From NCBI GenBank assembly GCA_027972325.1, contig JAPMOS010000004.1, positions 62,001-126,000 of the forward strand: 64,000 bases of DNA, in the 5' to 3' direction. Each line of letters begins with the position of its first letter. The first letter of the stretch is position 1. Of this stretch, positions 31,510-50,551 are shown piece by piece. Below the pieces are notes generated by a model. It worked only from the letters and a program-made list of their open reading frames with translations, did no database searches and was not told the DNA's origin. This stretch comes from Paratrimastix pyriformis (taxonomy: Eukaryota; Preaxostyla; Paratrimastigidae). Made by a program: the position numbers and the translations under genes.

Positions 31510-34500
31510 GTCTCTCGAGCCCGATGCGCTGCCCCGTGCTGATGTTGGCGGTCGCCTAATGCCATTCTATTTGCGCAACTTCGAATGCATTTTGCATACA
31601 TCATTCACCAGATACTCGCATCTCCTGACGCCGGCCGAGGTGTCCCTCTTTCATACCGTTCTCCACGGGATATCTCCCAACTCTCGGCGCTTGTTTGTGC
31701 GGTTGTGCTCCCGCAAGGGCCCTTGGTTCCGTCAGTCAGGGCTTGTGTCGAAGTATGGAGTGGGCCCGGCATGCGGAGACGGCGGTAAGAGAGGAATCGA
31801 TCAGCGGAATCCTATCGACGTTCCTGTCTGCTGCACGTGCAATGTTTTGGAGATCAATCATATTGTTCGGTCAGACCGCCATTAGGGAGCTCGTCTCAAC
31901 CGGGTTAGCTCTTGATCGGCCCCTGATCGACCCCAGCAGTTTCGAGCAGCTTCCCGATGACCCCGACCATCCTCTGCACCATCTTTTCGCACTCCTTCAG
32001 GCCGACGATGTCCGAAGACTGGCGGGGACTTTTGGGGTTCCTCTTCGGACCAGTGGCCCCGCTCTACCCCGTCAAGTGGTGGCTGTGGCCCTGCTCCGGC
32101 ACGTTCAGACGCAACGCACTCTGGAAGGGTTCTTCAAGCAGTTGCCGGCCAAGCGAACGAACTCTGGGGGGCCATCTGTCCTCGATTGCCCGGAATCCAT
32201 GGGGAAGGGAGCGCTTGGTTCTCTTCTCCGGGCCACTCTCCAGATGATTAGTCTGTAGTCTGCCCTTGCTGTCATGGTATCCCTGCCCACTCAAACCTTC
32301 TGCGCACTTCGGCCACATCCGACAGATGAACCCATCATCTCCTTGCAAACGGCTGCTCTGGCGATGTGCGCCCGCCTCTTCCGGGTCTTTTTTCTGACAT
32401 GGTCGGCCGAGATCACCCAGTCCCTCGAAGCCGCCGCTGCTGGCAGCGGGAGACATGGGTACGCTCGAACCTTGTCCTCATCTACAGCCATGGAAGAGCC
32501 CGAAGAGGCTGAAGGGGCAGAAACACCGGCAACCACCACCACCAACCCAACCGACAGCTGCTGGTCGGGAGCCCGCTCGAGACGTCTCTCGGCCGAGTTG
32601 GCCGGCAAGTTGTCAGTTTTCGTGTTGGTGGGCATGGAGAAGATTCGTTTCCCTGCAATCCCAGCAGCTGCCTCTTCTCGTCTGCTGGCCCCTCCGCCCC
32701 CGGCAGGGAGTCAGGCCCCTCCATCTTCTGACCCGACTGACTGCGCCCTGTGTCAGCGAGCCCTCGGAGCCACATCGGGGGTCGTTGTGCCGCTGTTTGC
32801 ATCTCGGTCCGAACTGATGGCCTGGGAGGTCGCTATGGCGGAAGAGATCGTCTTGGGGCAGCGAGTCCAGGCCACCATCGAGGAACTGCGCCGATTCTTG
32901 CAGGCCCGCGGCCTCAAGCCGGGCGGTGGTACTCGTCGGGCGCGGCCGCCCTCCCCGTCGGCTTCGTCTCCCTCGAGCAATGAGGCAGGTGAACCAGTGC
33001 CGGGTGATGGGCGTGCCCCCTGCGACCAAAAAGCCGATGCACGCCCAGAGGAGTCGGCTCCTCGAGGGCGTTGTGCCCTCGTTGTGCTTGACGACGACGA
33101 CGATGACGAACCTGCCTTGCCGACCGATTCTCAGCCTCAGGATGATGGCGCGAGCCGCGAACGAGGCGAGGGTGGCCAGGACGAGGCCGAACTCGTGTCG
33201 GGCAGCGACGACGATGGCCGGTGCCGCAGGAAAAAGTCCCGGCGGCGCCCCTGTGCGGGAAGAAGCCGAGCGCGGCGAGTATCGGGGTCTTCCGGGGGGC
33301 GACCCGCCCGTGGCCGCACATGGAAGGCCGATGTTTGCCTCCAATTTCCGATCAGCCACGCCCCCTTGGCGCTCATCCTCAGGTCTGTCCGCTCTCATTC
33401 ATCCGCCTAACACCCCTCCCCTCCCCCCCCCCCCTCCCCTCCCCCCTCCCTCCCCTCCCCACACACACACACACAATGCATACACACACCACAGCATGAT
33501 GGAAGCGTTGCGCGCTTTTCCCTTGCCCCAACCCGGTCAGCCCTGCTTTTTGAACCGTTACAGAGCAGGTCACGTCTACGCGCGGGCTCTGGCCGAGAGT
33601 GGAGTCACTCTGTTGGAGCGTTTGCACCGCTACCCACAGGCGGTGGGCCTCTTACGCGTCCTCTTGGCCTCGCCTTGGCTCCCCTCAGCCTGTGCAGTCC
33701 CTTGCCTTGCGCGCCTCGCGACCGACCTGGGTCTGTCGGCGGCCTGACCTTTCATGACCGATCCTTTGTTGTAGGCCACCTTTCGCGTTGGACCGAAGCC
33801 GCCCGCATTTGTGCTGCTCCGCTGCGGCTGCTGGACCGACTGGAGCCGTCGTTGCTGGCTCGGATGCGCGGGGCGCCCCTCCAGCCCTCCTTCCTCGATG
33901 AGGAGCCCAAGTCTCCAGGAGCCTTGCATCCACCACCCGACCCCTCGCAGGTAAGTCTGCCCAGTTTCCCCGGAAGCCCAGGCGATATTTCGGAGACTTG
34001 TCTCTCTCTGCAATGTCATCCCTCGGGTCAACCGGCCGTCGATCACCCACCGTCCCCCCTTGCTTCCCGGCCGGCCTCTGATCCCCTTGATGGCCCGACC
34101 TCCGCTCTTGGAGACTTCGGGGGTTCGTCCCCATCCCACGGGGCGGTCTTCTCGCTGGACTCCGACCTGGCCGGTGTGGCGACTCTGCTCCACATGCACG
34201 ATATCATGAGGCGTCGGGCCGCGAAGCAGAGGGGCCAGGCCAAGGTGCAAGCTGCGTCCGGGACCCCTCCTCTGCCTGAAAGGGATCACGTGACAGAGGA
34301 GTGTGTTGTAAAGGTAGCCGCCTCATCTCAACCGCCAGTGAGGACTCCAGATGCGTCCCCCCTCCCGAGACCAGGCCCCGGTTCTTCCTCGCCCTCATCG
34401 ACCCCGCCCTCCTCCACTGGGCTTCCCTCCTCAGTTCTGGCCCCTGCCCCGGCCCCCATCACTGACTCGGATGGAGCGGATACCCTCCCGATCTCCCCCT

Positions 34501-36569
34501 CTGCGCCGCTTCCTACTGCTGCTATTGCTCTTCCTCCTCCTCCCAGTATGGTCCGCCCGCATTCCCGCCTCGGCCGAAGGACAGAACGATCCGCCCGTCC
34601 GGAGCGACCCGTGGTTCGCCTCTCGCCCAGCGGCCTCTCCTTGGCTCCTCTGAGGCCATCCCAGACCCCCCTGCCCCGGCCAGAAAAGACAAAGCGAGTC
34701 CCCAGAACCAACAGCGGGAGCGACCGCGGGCCGACAACCGTCAAGGGAAATCTGATTCGTCCCCGGCAGCACCCGCCTGCTCGCAGCAACAGCAAGCCGA
34801 CCGCCGTGGCTCCCCCGGTCGTGATTGTCCTCAGTGATGATGACGAGGGGGATCCAACCCCTCCCCCCAGCGACCACCAGTCCACCGCCCTCCCGGATAC
34901 AACAAGCACACCTGCCCAGCGTCACGTGCCACTCCCAGGCGAGACCCCCGCGCCAGCAGGAACCACCGAACTTTCGCCCCCCCAGCAGCAAGCGGATGGC
35001 AGCTCACGCGATGGTGGAGACGACGAAGTCATCATGCTCAGCGCCTCGGACACTGGCCCAGACACACTTCCTCCCCGTGCCCCGAGCAGCAGCGATGCCA
35101 CCCCCGCCAGCACGCCCGCTCACAGGGCCTCTCCAGACTCTCCCGACTCACGGCCATCCATCCGAGACGACCCACCTGCCGCCACGCTGCTGGAGCACCT
35201 GGCCGTTGAAGTACCTCTGCCTGCAATCTTGGGCGGTCCTGACGGACACAGCAACGTTCCATTGGACACCCTGCCCCCCACGCGGGTGCCCCTGGACTCC
35301 CTGTCCTGCCGGGCCACGGTGACTCATCTAGAGGCCGAACTGCTCACGGCCAAACGTGCCGGGAAGAGTGTCTTCCTCGACCAGGGCGGCGCCGACTGCT
35401 CAGTTGAGGTCTCGGCGCCCATCCCCTCTGCCTACCACCCGCCTCCCTCCACCGCCAACTTCCATCTCGACTCAGTTGCGATCTGGTTGGATCCTGGGGG
35501 GGTGTCGGCCTGGTGCTGCAGACACTCGTCCTGGATCACTATCGAACAGATCTCCACTGGACGTACGGCACCCAGGACTGGGGCAACAGCCTGGTGGGGA
35601 GCCTCTTCGGGACGCTTTTCTGGCCTGTGCTCTTCATGGACCCGGGCGGCCCCGACTACGCCGACTGGGACGAGCGCCTCCTCGCCGCGTGGGACCGCTC
35701 GGGATCCCTCGGGCCCCCTCGGCCTCCCGGCCCGGCCCCCGCGTGGTCCTTCTCTCTGACCCCTGACCCCGGGCTTGGACACCCGACCGCAGGAGCCACC
35801 GCTGTGGATCCGCAGCCCACGGCCCAAGCAACTGCAGTCTTCCAAACGCCCTTCCAGGACGCCCCCTTGGACATGGTCGCAGGAGAAACCCACTTCTACC
35901 GGAGCCGATCGGCCGCCATCCGGCGCCGGCTGCGCTTCCTGTGGGGTCTCTCGGGGGTCCAGGCCGAGGTGCTCGTGTGGTGGGCGTGCCGCCGCTATCG
36001 GGACATCCGTTGCCGGGGCATCAACTGGAGCCGCTTCACGGACGGGTACCTGGCGGCTGCGGCTGGCGCCTTGGGTGGGCCCGGCCTGGCCCTGATCTGC
36101 GAGGTCCGCCCATTGCAGGCGGTTCCACTCTTTCTCAATGCTGTTGTTCTCCTTCCTCCTGGTCCAGCTCATTGCCCGGGATCCGCACATGATGGCCGGC
36201 GTGCCGGACCTCTTCTTGTGGCGGGCGAGGGCGGACCAGGACCCGGCCCCGATCGATGTGCTCATACCACCCGCCACGCCCGCCGGAGGAGGCGACGATG
36301 CCGAGGGGGAGGAATCGCAACGGACGCCCCAGCCCATATCGGGCTCGCAACAAAAAACAGGCGACGCTTCGGCCGACTCGCCCGATGTGGATGCGACGGC
36401 CCTGCCCCCCTGGAGCCCAGCCGCCCTCCCCCCAGAGCGGGAGTGCCTCTTCGTGGAGGTCAAGGGCCCCCGCGACCATCTCAGCGACCGTCAGGTGGTC
36501 TGGCTCAATATGCTCATCAGCGCGGGCATCCAGGCCCACGTCTGCCGAGTCAGCGATCGGCCCCGATGA
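31508..36569 (+). CDS. FAN1: FAN1 structure-specific nuclease (VRR-NUC family)
   Basis: FAN1 cleaves 5'-flap and branched DNA in interstrand-crosslink repair. The order matches the family: N-terminal FYLRNFECILHTSFTRYSHL and LCSRKGPW; a SAP-like helix pair around 31990-32110 (LQADDVRRLAGTFGVP); LSVFVLVGMEKIRFP; a TPR-type helix region (PCFLNRYRAGHVYARALAE); GKSVFLDQGG; DHYRTDLHW; and the C-terminal VRR-NUC domain with VPDLFLWR and CLFVEVKGPRDHLS, carrying the Asp and Glu-x-Lys of the PD-(D/E)xK site. The N-terminal UBZ finger of animal FAN1 is absent. Large Pro/Ser/Thr-rich insertions of several hundred residues (about 32950-33300 and 34300-35250) split the helical region. Introns use GTCTG/GTCCG-like donors. 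Start is ATG 31508, with ATG 31559 as an alternative. Confidence 0.9.
33421..33490. repeat. C run and (CA)n in a FAN1 intron
   Basis: A C-rich stretch followed by (CA)n occupies the intron before the exon beginning near 33497. Confidence 0.8.
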
Positions 36570-36668
36570 CCGTTCGTCCGTGCACGCATGCATGAGCCGA
36601 TTTGGGTCCCCTCTCTCAAACATGGCACTGCCCAAGCGCTCCGTGTTGGTACCCCAAAAAAGACCCAA

Positions 36669-39600
36669 TCACCTCATGACAGGGGCGGACGCGGCCTGGT
36701 GGCGCTGGGCCAGCTCGGCCATGAAGGCGAGCACATCCCCCGCCCCGGCAGGGGCCAGGGAACCTCGTTGGCGAGCCAGGACCAGGGCCTGCCCCAGCGG
36801 GCCCCAGGCCTCGGGCCCCTGGTGGGCCTGCAACCACTCCGCATACTGCCCCACGGGGCTGCTGGCCTGGTTCGGCGAGCCCTGTTGCCGAACTCCGCTG
36901 CCTGTGCGGGTGAGGGGCTGCGCTGTCCCGGCGGCGGCCGGCAGGAAGCCGTGGGGCGAGGGCAGGACCGCCTCGGGGACCCGGGCGCACAGGTGGTGGG
37001 CCACCAGGAGCGGGCTCAGGGCAGCCACCAGGTCGCCGTGGCTCCGGAACTGGCGGGGGAGAGTGAGGACCCACCGTGGCGGGGGAAGGAGCAGCAGACC
37101 TCCGTGATCTCGAGGAAGAGGAGCGACTTGAGGGCCCGCATGGCCCGCAAGGGGGCGCTGCCGACCTGATCGGCTGGGGGGGGGGGGGGGGGGGGGGGGT
37201 TACGATGATGTCAGAGACCGATGGGGGGGGGGAGGGGGAGGGGGCGGGGGATGCAGACCGGGCTTGGACAGGGGCTGCATGGCGTACTCGACCCGGGCGA
37301 TGTCGTCCGCAAGGTGCAGCTTGCCGCCCTGCGCCCCCAGCCGCCCGCCCAGTCGTGACCGCGCCGGGTGGGGGGGAGCGGGCCGGCAGACCTCCCCCAG
37401 GGGCCTGACCAGGCAGGCCAACGTGCAGAAGTGGCGCAGCACCCGCCCGGTGAGCTCGGCGCAGCGGGCCCCGAAGTCGGCGTGCTTGGAGTAGTAGTAC
37501 AGCACGTACCGCCGCGTGTACTCGGCCTGCAGCGGCACCACAAATGCGGATGGGCAGCATCACCGCGGTGAGTCGCCACCCACCGGGCGGCCCAGGCGCG
37601 GGATGATGGGCAACGGGATGATGGGCCGGCGGGCAGCAGGATGATCGGGGGAGCGGACCAGGGTGGCGAAGTTGTCCGTGTGGCGCTGGAGGGAGAGGAG
37701 GGAGGAGGGAGGAGGAGGGAGGGAGGGAGGAGGGAGGGAGGAGGGAGGAGGGGATGAAGAAGCGGAGCGCGAGGGAGGAGGAGGAGGAGGAGGAGGAGGA
37801 GGAGGAGGAGGAGGAGGAGGAGGAGGAGGAGGAGGAGGAGGAGGAGGAGGAGCAGGGCGCGTAAGGAGGGCCTGCTGGGCGGCCCCGAAGGCGTCCTCCA
37901 CGATGCGCGAGCTGAGCGAATACAGCGGCTGCACCGTCACTGCGCCCAGGCCGCGCCCACATCCCGCGTCCGATTGATGAGCCGAGGGGCCGGTCCCCGT
38001 TGGCAGGGTCGCCTTCCCCCCCCCCCCCCCCCCCGCTCGGGATGTGTGGCCAGACCGCACTGCCTCAGGAGGCTCGTATGGGCCTCGGGGAGGGGGAGGG
38101 CCGCCACGGGGGCGCCGGGCTGCTGGGGGGCCGCGCCGGAGCCCCTGGGGCAGCCCAAGAGGTCGGCCATGGCCTCGCCCACCGAGTGAAGCGCCCCCGC
38201 CAGGGCCGCGTTGTGGGTGTGGGCCGTGGCGGCGGGGCCGTGGCCGCCCCGGCGCTGGCGAGGGAGGAGGAGGCGGAGGCCGGGGAGGTCGAGAGGGCGG
38301 CCGTGGCCACGGCCAGCGTCACGGGCGGGATGGGCATCGTCTGCCGCCCCGCAGCAGCCACCACGCCACACACCCCAACCGCCCGCCCCATGGGAGACTC
38401 GCAGCGGCGCTGCAACTTGATGCGCATCCGGATGCGGGTGCGCGCGGGGCGTTGCGGGTCGTGTGTGGGTGCCAGGGCGGGGTGGGCGCCCGCGTGCAGA
38501 CCGCGTCTTCGCACTTGGAGACGAACAGCTCGAGGGCTTTGGAGAAGTTCCGGCCGACAGCCCGAACGAGGTCCTCGCTTTGCTGGGCCTGCAGGGGCGG
38601 GGGATGGAAGGGGGGCGATGTGAGCACGGGTCGGAGAGCGGGCGCCCATTCGCGCCCATCCTGGCAGCCTCGGGGGTGGCACGGCTGGGGGGCGGGGCGA
38701 TGGCGGCCGACCAGGACGGCGTCCATCTCGGCGTGCATCTGCGAGACGAAGGTGGTGCTCTCGCGCCAGCCGGGCACCCGGCCTGCATCCCCCCGGGCCA
38801 CCGGCGCCCACCACCGCCGAGAGCCCATTGGTGAGGGCGGGGAGGGGAGGCAGGTGGGAGGGTGGGCACTCGCTCCATCGGGGCCCCTGCGGACCGCCGG
38901 CGAAGAGGGCCTCGACCCAGGCGAAGAGGCGCTGCTGGGAGCGCACCACGTATTGGTCGCGAAGGGGCCGCACCGCCTGGGCGAGCTGCCCCAGCACCAG
39001 CCCCGTCCACCCCGCGCTGCCCAGCCACCCAAAATACCCCCCGTCAGCACCGCCGAATGCCCGCTGGGCCCTCCATCCAACCCCACTCTCCCACCCCCAG
39101 CCAGAGCCGCGGCCGGCCGACCGACCTTGCGGAGCCGTTGAGGAGGCCCATGGCGTCGCGGACGCGGGTCTGGATGGCCTCCAGGGCCACCAGCAGCCGG
39201 GGGAACTCGTCCGTCAGGATGCCCTGCAGGAAGGGCGATCCTGCACCCGCCCCACCACCGATGGCGCCCACCAGCCCACACCAGCCCACCAGCCCACACC
39301 AGCCCACCAGCCCACCATCGAATCGGGATCGAAATCGGGGATGGGCGCGTGTATGGGAGCCGCGTAATGTGCAGCAGCGCGCCTTCGGAAGGGCAGCCGA
39401 GTCCGGGCCTGGCGGCCATCCGGGAGGCGAGGGCGAGACGGGGGGCGAATGGCGGACCGGTGCAGGCCGTCTGGAGGTCGGCCTTGAAGCCCTCCGCCAG
39501 CTGGCCCCAAAAGCCCACGAAGTACGCCCCATCCGCCACCTGCGCCCCCACCAAACGGTCCACCGGGCCGGCGCAGCGTGAGTGGAGGTCACATCCTCGA

Positions 39601-41350
39601 GAAGGTGGTGTCGGGCGAAGACATCTTGGGCTGGTGACGTCCCAACCCCACAGGGCGGCAGACCCCCGGCTGGCCCGGGAAGGCGCCCTGGTCGCGCCGC
39701 CTGGCGAGGACGGCCTCCATGGTGAGCATCTGGGGGGCACCAAAGCGAAGACGTGAAAACCCAGAACACCGTCAGCCCCTCCTCTCCCCCCCCCTCCCAG
39801 CCCCCGACCGGTCCCACAAGGCCCAGAGAGAGGCCGACCTTAATGCACACCTGGGAAACAGCTTCCTGAGCGGCGGCCACTCGCTCCCAAAGCTCCTGGC
39901 GCCACTGCGGACTCTCGACGCCAGACGGTTGGACCCCCTCTGCAAGAAATGGCAGAACATGACCATACCGGCATGATGATGATGGTGGTGGTCATGGTGA
40001 TGGTGTGGTGGTCATGGGTCATGGTGGTCATGGTCATGGTCATGGGCAGGGGAAGACCGCTCGGCGGCAATGCAGGAGCCGCGACGGACTGTGTGCCGGC
40101 CGGACGTAGAGCCGCGGGTCGAAGGCTGCCCGGAAGGCATCCCGGGCCTGGTTGAGGGCGTGGCCGGCCAGGTTATCGAGCTGCCCTCCAGAGGAACCCG
40201 CGACAAGGCGAGGGTGAGGGTGAGGAAAGATGTGGGATGGCCAGGTTATCGAGCTGCTCTCCAAGGCGAGGGCGAGGGTGAGGAAAGATGTGGGATGGCG
40301 AACGGATCGGGCGCGGGCCGACGGGAGGGAACGGGAGGGCGAGGCGGACCTTGGGCTTGAGCTCGCCCAGCACGGTGAAGGTCAGCACGCAAGTCGCCAT
40401 GCTCGACTGGTTCTGGGGGTGGGGGGGAGAGGGGGACGGGGTCGGTGGAATGGAAAGCCAAGGAGGAAAAGCAGAGGGTGGAAGTGGGGCGGAGGGGATG
40501 ATGTGTGGAAGGGAAAGGGGGCCGGGACCATGCTCTGGAAGCTCTGGAAGAGGAGCCCCGTGGCCTCGGCCCCGACGGCCAGCCGGCGGGCCTTCACGGC
40601 CTCCAGCAGCTGCACGGCGCTCACCTGGCTCAGCGCCTCGGGATTCTCCGAGACCAGATCGTCTGCCAGGGTGAGGATGACGATGAGGTGGAGTGTGTGG
40701 TGCGTGTGTGGGGGGGGGGGGTGGGGTGGGGTTGGGGTTGGGGTGGGGGGGGGGGAGGGGGAGCGCCACCCCGACAAACCGATGTCGCGCAGGGTCTGAG
40801 CATCCCGGGCCAGATCCTGGCCCAACATAGGGCCCTGGCTTTGTGGCTGGCCGTCGCTCGCAGGTGGGGGCGGGGGCGTCTTCTTGAGGCGCGCAAGGAG
40901 CCGGAAGAACCGCGCCACACGTCGGGTGAGCTCTGCGGGAGCCCGGGGGTGGCGAGATGGAAGTCAACACGGCGTGAAGGGCAGACCGAGGGTTTGGTGA
41001 GTGGTCACGTATGAATTTGTGAGTTGGCGGAGAGTCCGGGCAGGTCCGTCGGTCTCGCTCCGCATGCTGAACAAACGGATAGGAAGATCACGACAATGAA
41101 AGAGTGCAGACGTTACAACAGCCTCTTTAAGTGCCTTAATTTGGGACAAGGTGGCAGCGTGCGTCTTGCGAATCTCAGAGAGAGAGTCTAATTGGAGAAA
41201 GAGCTGGGGATACAGCTTCCTGGTCTCCTCCTTCAGCTCTTCGTCAACCAATTTCAACTTTTCGCCCAAATCAGCAAGAGCCTTTTCTGGATCATCAACT
41301 CCTTGGACATAAACGGCAGCATCGAAATCCGGAGAGGCGAACTTCTCCAT
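36669..41350 (-). CDS. COG5: Conserved oligomeric Golgi complex subunit COG5
   Basis: COG5 is part of lobe B of the COG tether for retrograde vesicles within the Golgi. The first exon gives FASPDFDAAVYVQGVDDPEK then a long coiled coil, as expected for a CATCHR-family N-terminus. The C-terminal third keeps the family pattern: LVRPLGE, GGKLHLADDIARVEYAMQPL, then RALKSLLFLEITE and the end segment SPVGQYAEWLQAHQ with AWGPLGQALVLARQ. The middle (about 40900-37600) is helical but diverged, and many introns carry G runs in the plus strand, triplet arrays and minisatellites, so exon edges there are only approximate. The last 100 codons are clear. The gene is convergent with FAN1 (99 bp) and tandem to the receptor gene. 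Confidence 0.82.
37176..37199. repeat. 24-nt G run in a COG5 intron
   Basis: It is a C run in the sense of COG5, followed on the plus strand by a G-rich tract to about 37250. Confidence 0.9.
37690..37853. repeat. (GGA)n array in a COG5 intron
   Basis: GGAGGGA units change into a pure (GGA)n run from about 37770. In COG5 sense this is a (TCC)n pyrimidine tract. Confidence 0.9.
39258..39320. repeat. CAGCCCACAC/CAGCCCAC tandem in a COG5 intron
   Basis: Five to six imperfect 9-11 bp units lie in an intron. Confidence 0.75.
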
Positions 41351-41550
41351 TCCTTGCCGCCTCCACACGGATCAGCCGCGTTCGCCTTTGGGGATTTTGA
41401 GACTGAGTCTCCTCTCGGGAAGAAGAGAAGATGATCGAAAGGAAGAAGAGAAGATCGAAAAATAAAAAGAGAAATTGAATCCCAAGGAATGAGAAAAGTG
41501 GAGACGGAAGACGGAGATGGAGACGGAGATGATGAAAGAACCCCAAAAAA

Positions 41551-43094
41551 TTACGACGGAGAAGGAGGCGGCGAAGGTGTGCGACTGCGTGGTGTACGCG
41601 GTGTACGCGGTGTGCGTGGTGGTGTGCGCGGAGTGGTGCCCAGGAGGGAGCGGGCCTCCTCGGGGTCGGACTCCTCCCCGTCCAGCATCTGGACCGAGAA
41701 GGACCGGGTCGGGTCCACGGCGAAACTGCTGTCCAGGAACGCGCCCGCAAAAATGGGTACGCTACCCCTGGAGGGCATATCCGCAGGGTAGTTCGTCCCA
41801 GGGGTCCCCGGAGGGGAGAAACTGCCCCCGACGAAGCTGCCCTTGTTGGCGCCCGCCGGATTGGAGGTGTGGGTGGGGGTGGGGCTGGCCTGGGGGAGCA
41901 GGGAGGTCTCGGCCGGGCGGAAGTGGGTCGAGAGGAATTGGCGGAGCCCCAGGAAGACGAAGATCCAAAGACCCTGTCCCGACTGGGCCAGGCTGGGCAA
42001 CAGGAGAAGAAAGTGTCAGGACCGGGAGGCCCGCTCCGCACGTCACACAACCCCGGTCCGCCTGTCCACGCCGACATGCACCCTCGGGCGCAGACCATTC
42101 CAGCAGAAACGGGATAAACTGCGAGTACTTCGGGGTGGGGTTGACCATCAACATGATCTCGTTGGTCAGCGGCAAAAGCTGCGCCACACAGGAAGGAGGG
42201 GCGGCGCAAGTCGTGGTGATGGATCTCGGTGGGGTGGGGAAGGCAGGTGTGGGTGCCGGCGAAGAAGGACCATGATCACGAGGTAGAGCACGATAAACGT
42301 GTTGACAAAGATGGTTGCGGCCGAGGCCGAGGCCTGCTGGACGAGGCGGCTGTTCATGTGCAGCTCGCGCTTGATCATCCACCAGCACAGGGGCGACACC
42401 AGCAGGAAGATGCCCGGGGGTACGATGACCATCAACCGGAAAAAGTGTGTCTCAATTCCGCACCTACCGAGCGGAGTCGATGAGAACCCGAGAGGCGCGA
42501 GCGGCGGCAGGGCGGGGCAGACCAGGGAAGCTCAAAGGGGCGGTCGCCCTCCCCGAAGGCACTGAAGAAGTAGCACGCCAGGGTGCTTGCGAGGGGGAAG
42601 GCCCAGTTGATCACCTGCGGAAAAAAGAGGGGAAAAAAAGGAAAACTCTCTTGGCCAACACACCTGGAAGACGAAATGAGTCCGCTTGAGGCTGTCCAAA
42701 GAGATATCGGTCGCAGAGGAGATGGCGAGAGAGATTGTCTGGAGAGGCGGCGTTAACAGTGAGGGAAGAAACCATTGAAGTGTCAGACTATTGAGAAGAG
42801 CCAGAATGTCGAGGCACTCCAGAAAAAGTGTAAGAGAATGGCCTGCACGGAGCAGCCGAGTTCCGGGCTAAAGTAGGTCCAGGGGAAAAACGAAACGGCA
42901 GTACCAAGGGTTGCAATGGATGTGGACAGGAAAAATATCCCTCCGTTCTTGCGAAACCCGCTTTTATCGAGGCCAAAAACGAGAATGTTCAGCAGTGAAC
43001 ATACTGCTCCTAGGCCGCCACTCACCATCGCTACATAACTGAGGATTGTGTATTGGTCGTCTGTCAACCAGTCATTTGCCTCGTAGCCGATCAT
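41551..43094 (-). CDS. Seven-transmembrane receptor (cAMP-receptor/secretin-like GPCR)
   Basis: Exon 1 (43094-42789) starts MIGYEAND and encodes three helices with a Lys-rich first loop: YTILSYVAMVSGGLGAVCSL, GGIFFLSTSIATLGTAVSFF, then a Cys-containing loop and QAILLHFFWSASTFWLFSI. Later exons add VINWAFPLASTLACYFFSAF, MVIVPPGIFLLVSPLCWWMI, ATIFVNTFIVLYLVIMV and SGQGLWIFVFLGLRQFL, giving seven. The cytosolic tail is Ser/Thr/Pro-rich and ends with tandem TPRTP units. The helix spacing and the QGLWIF stretch in the last helix recall Dictyostelium cAMP receptors, but the similarity is by eye only. Ligand unknown. Resolved donors are GTCTGA, GTGTGT and GTCTGC. It is divergent from PRP16. Confidence 0.72.
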
Positions 43095-43158
43095 TTTGAC
43101 GAAATTTCACCGGCTCGAGATAGTGAATAGGTCAGGGGTTGTTATTGCGACTGACGGA
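43095..43158. promoter_or_regulatory. Shared 64-bp upstream region of the receptor gene and PRP16
   Basis: The divergent start codons at 43094 (-) and 43159 (+) are separated by 64 bp. No TATA box or initiator stands out. Confidence 0.5.
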
Positions 43159-50244
<7,086 letters not shown>

Positions 50245-50551
50245 GCGGTGGAGAGGATCCGGGGGGCCATAGCTGCTTCCTGGTTGGTGGCTTCCACGAG
50301 CATGTGTTCCATTCCACCGAACGCGGGCGCCCCCAACGAGGGCGGCCGAGCCGGGATGAGGCACGAAGGCCAAGACAATGGAGAAAAAAAAGAAAGTTGC
50401 CCAAAATCACTCAACCGACAGGGGGCCGGGGACTACACACAGTGAGGAGAAAGGAGAAGAAGAGGAACGAAGCCGAAGAGGAACAGAAAACGGAAAACTT
50501 GCCGAAGAGGCAGAGACATCCCAAGCCCACCCGTGACGCGCCGCTCATTTT
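50245..50551. other. Interval between convergent PRP16 and SLC49-like stops
   Basis: This 307-bp stretch should be the two 3' untranslated regions. It is A/G-rich around 50380-50500. No gene or structured element is seen. Confidence 0.55.
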
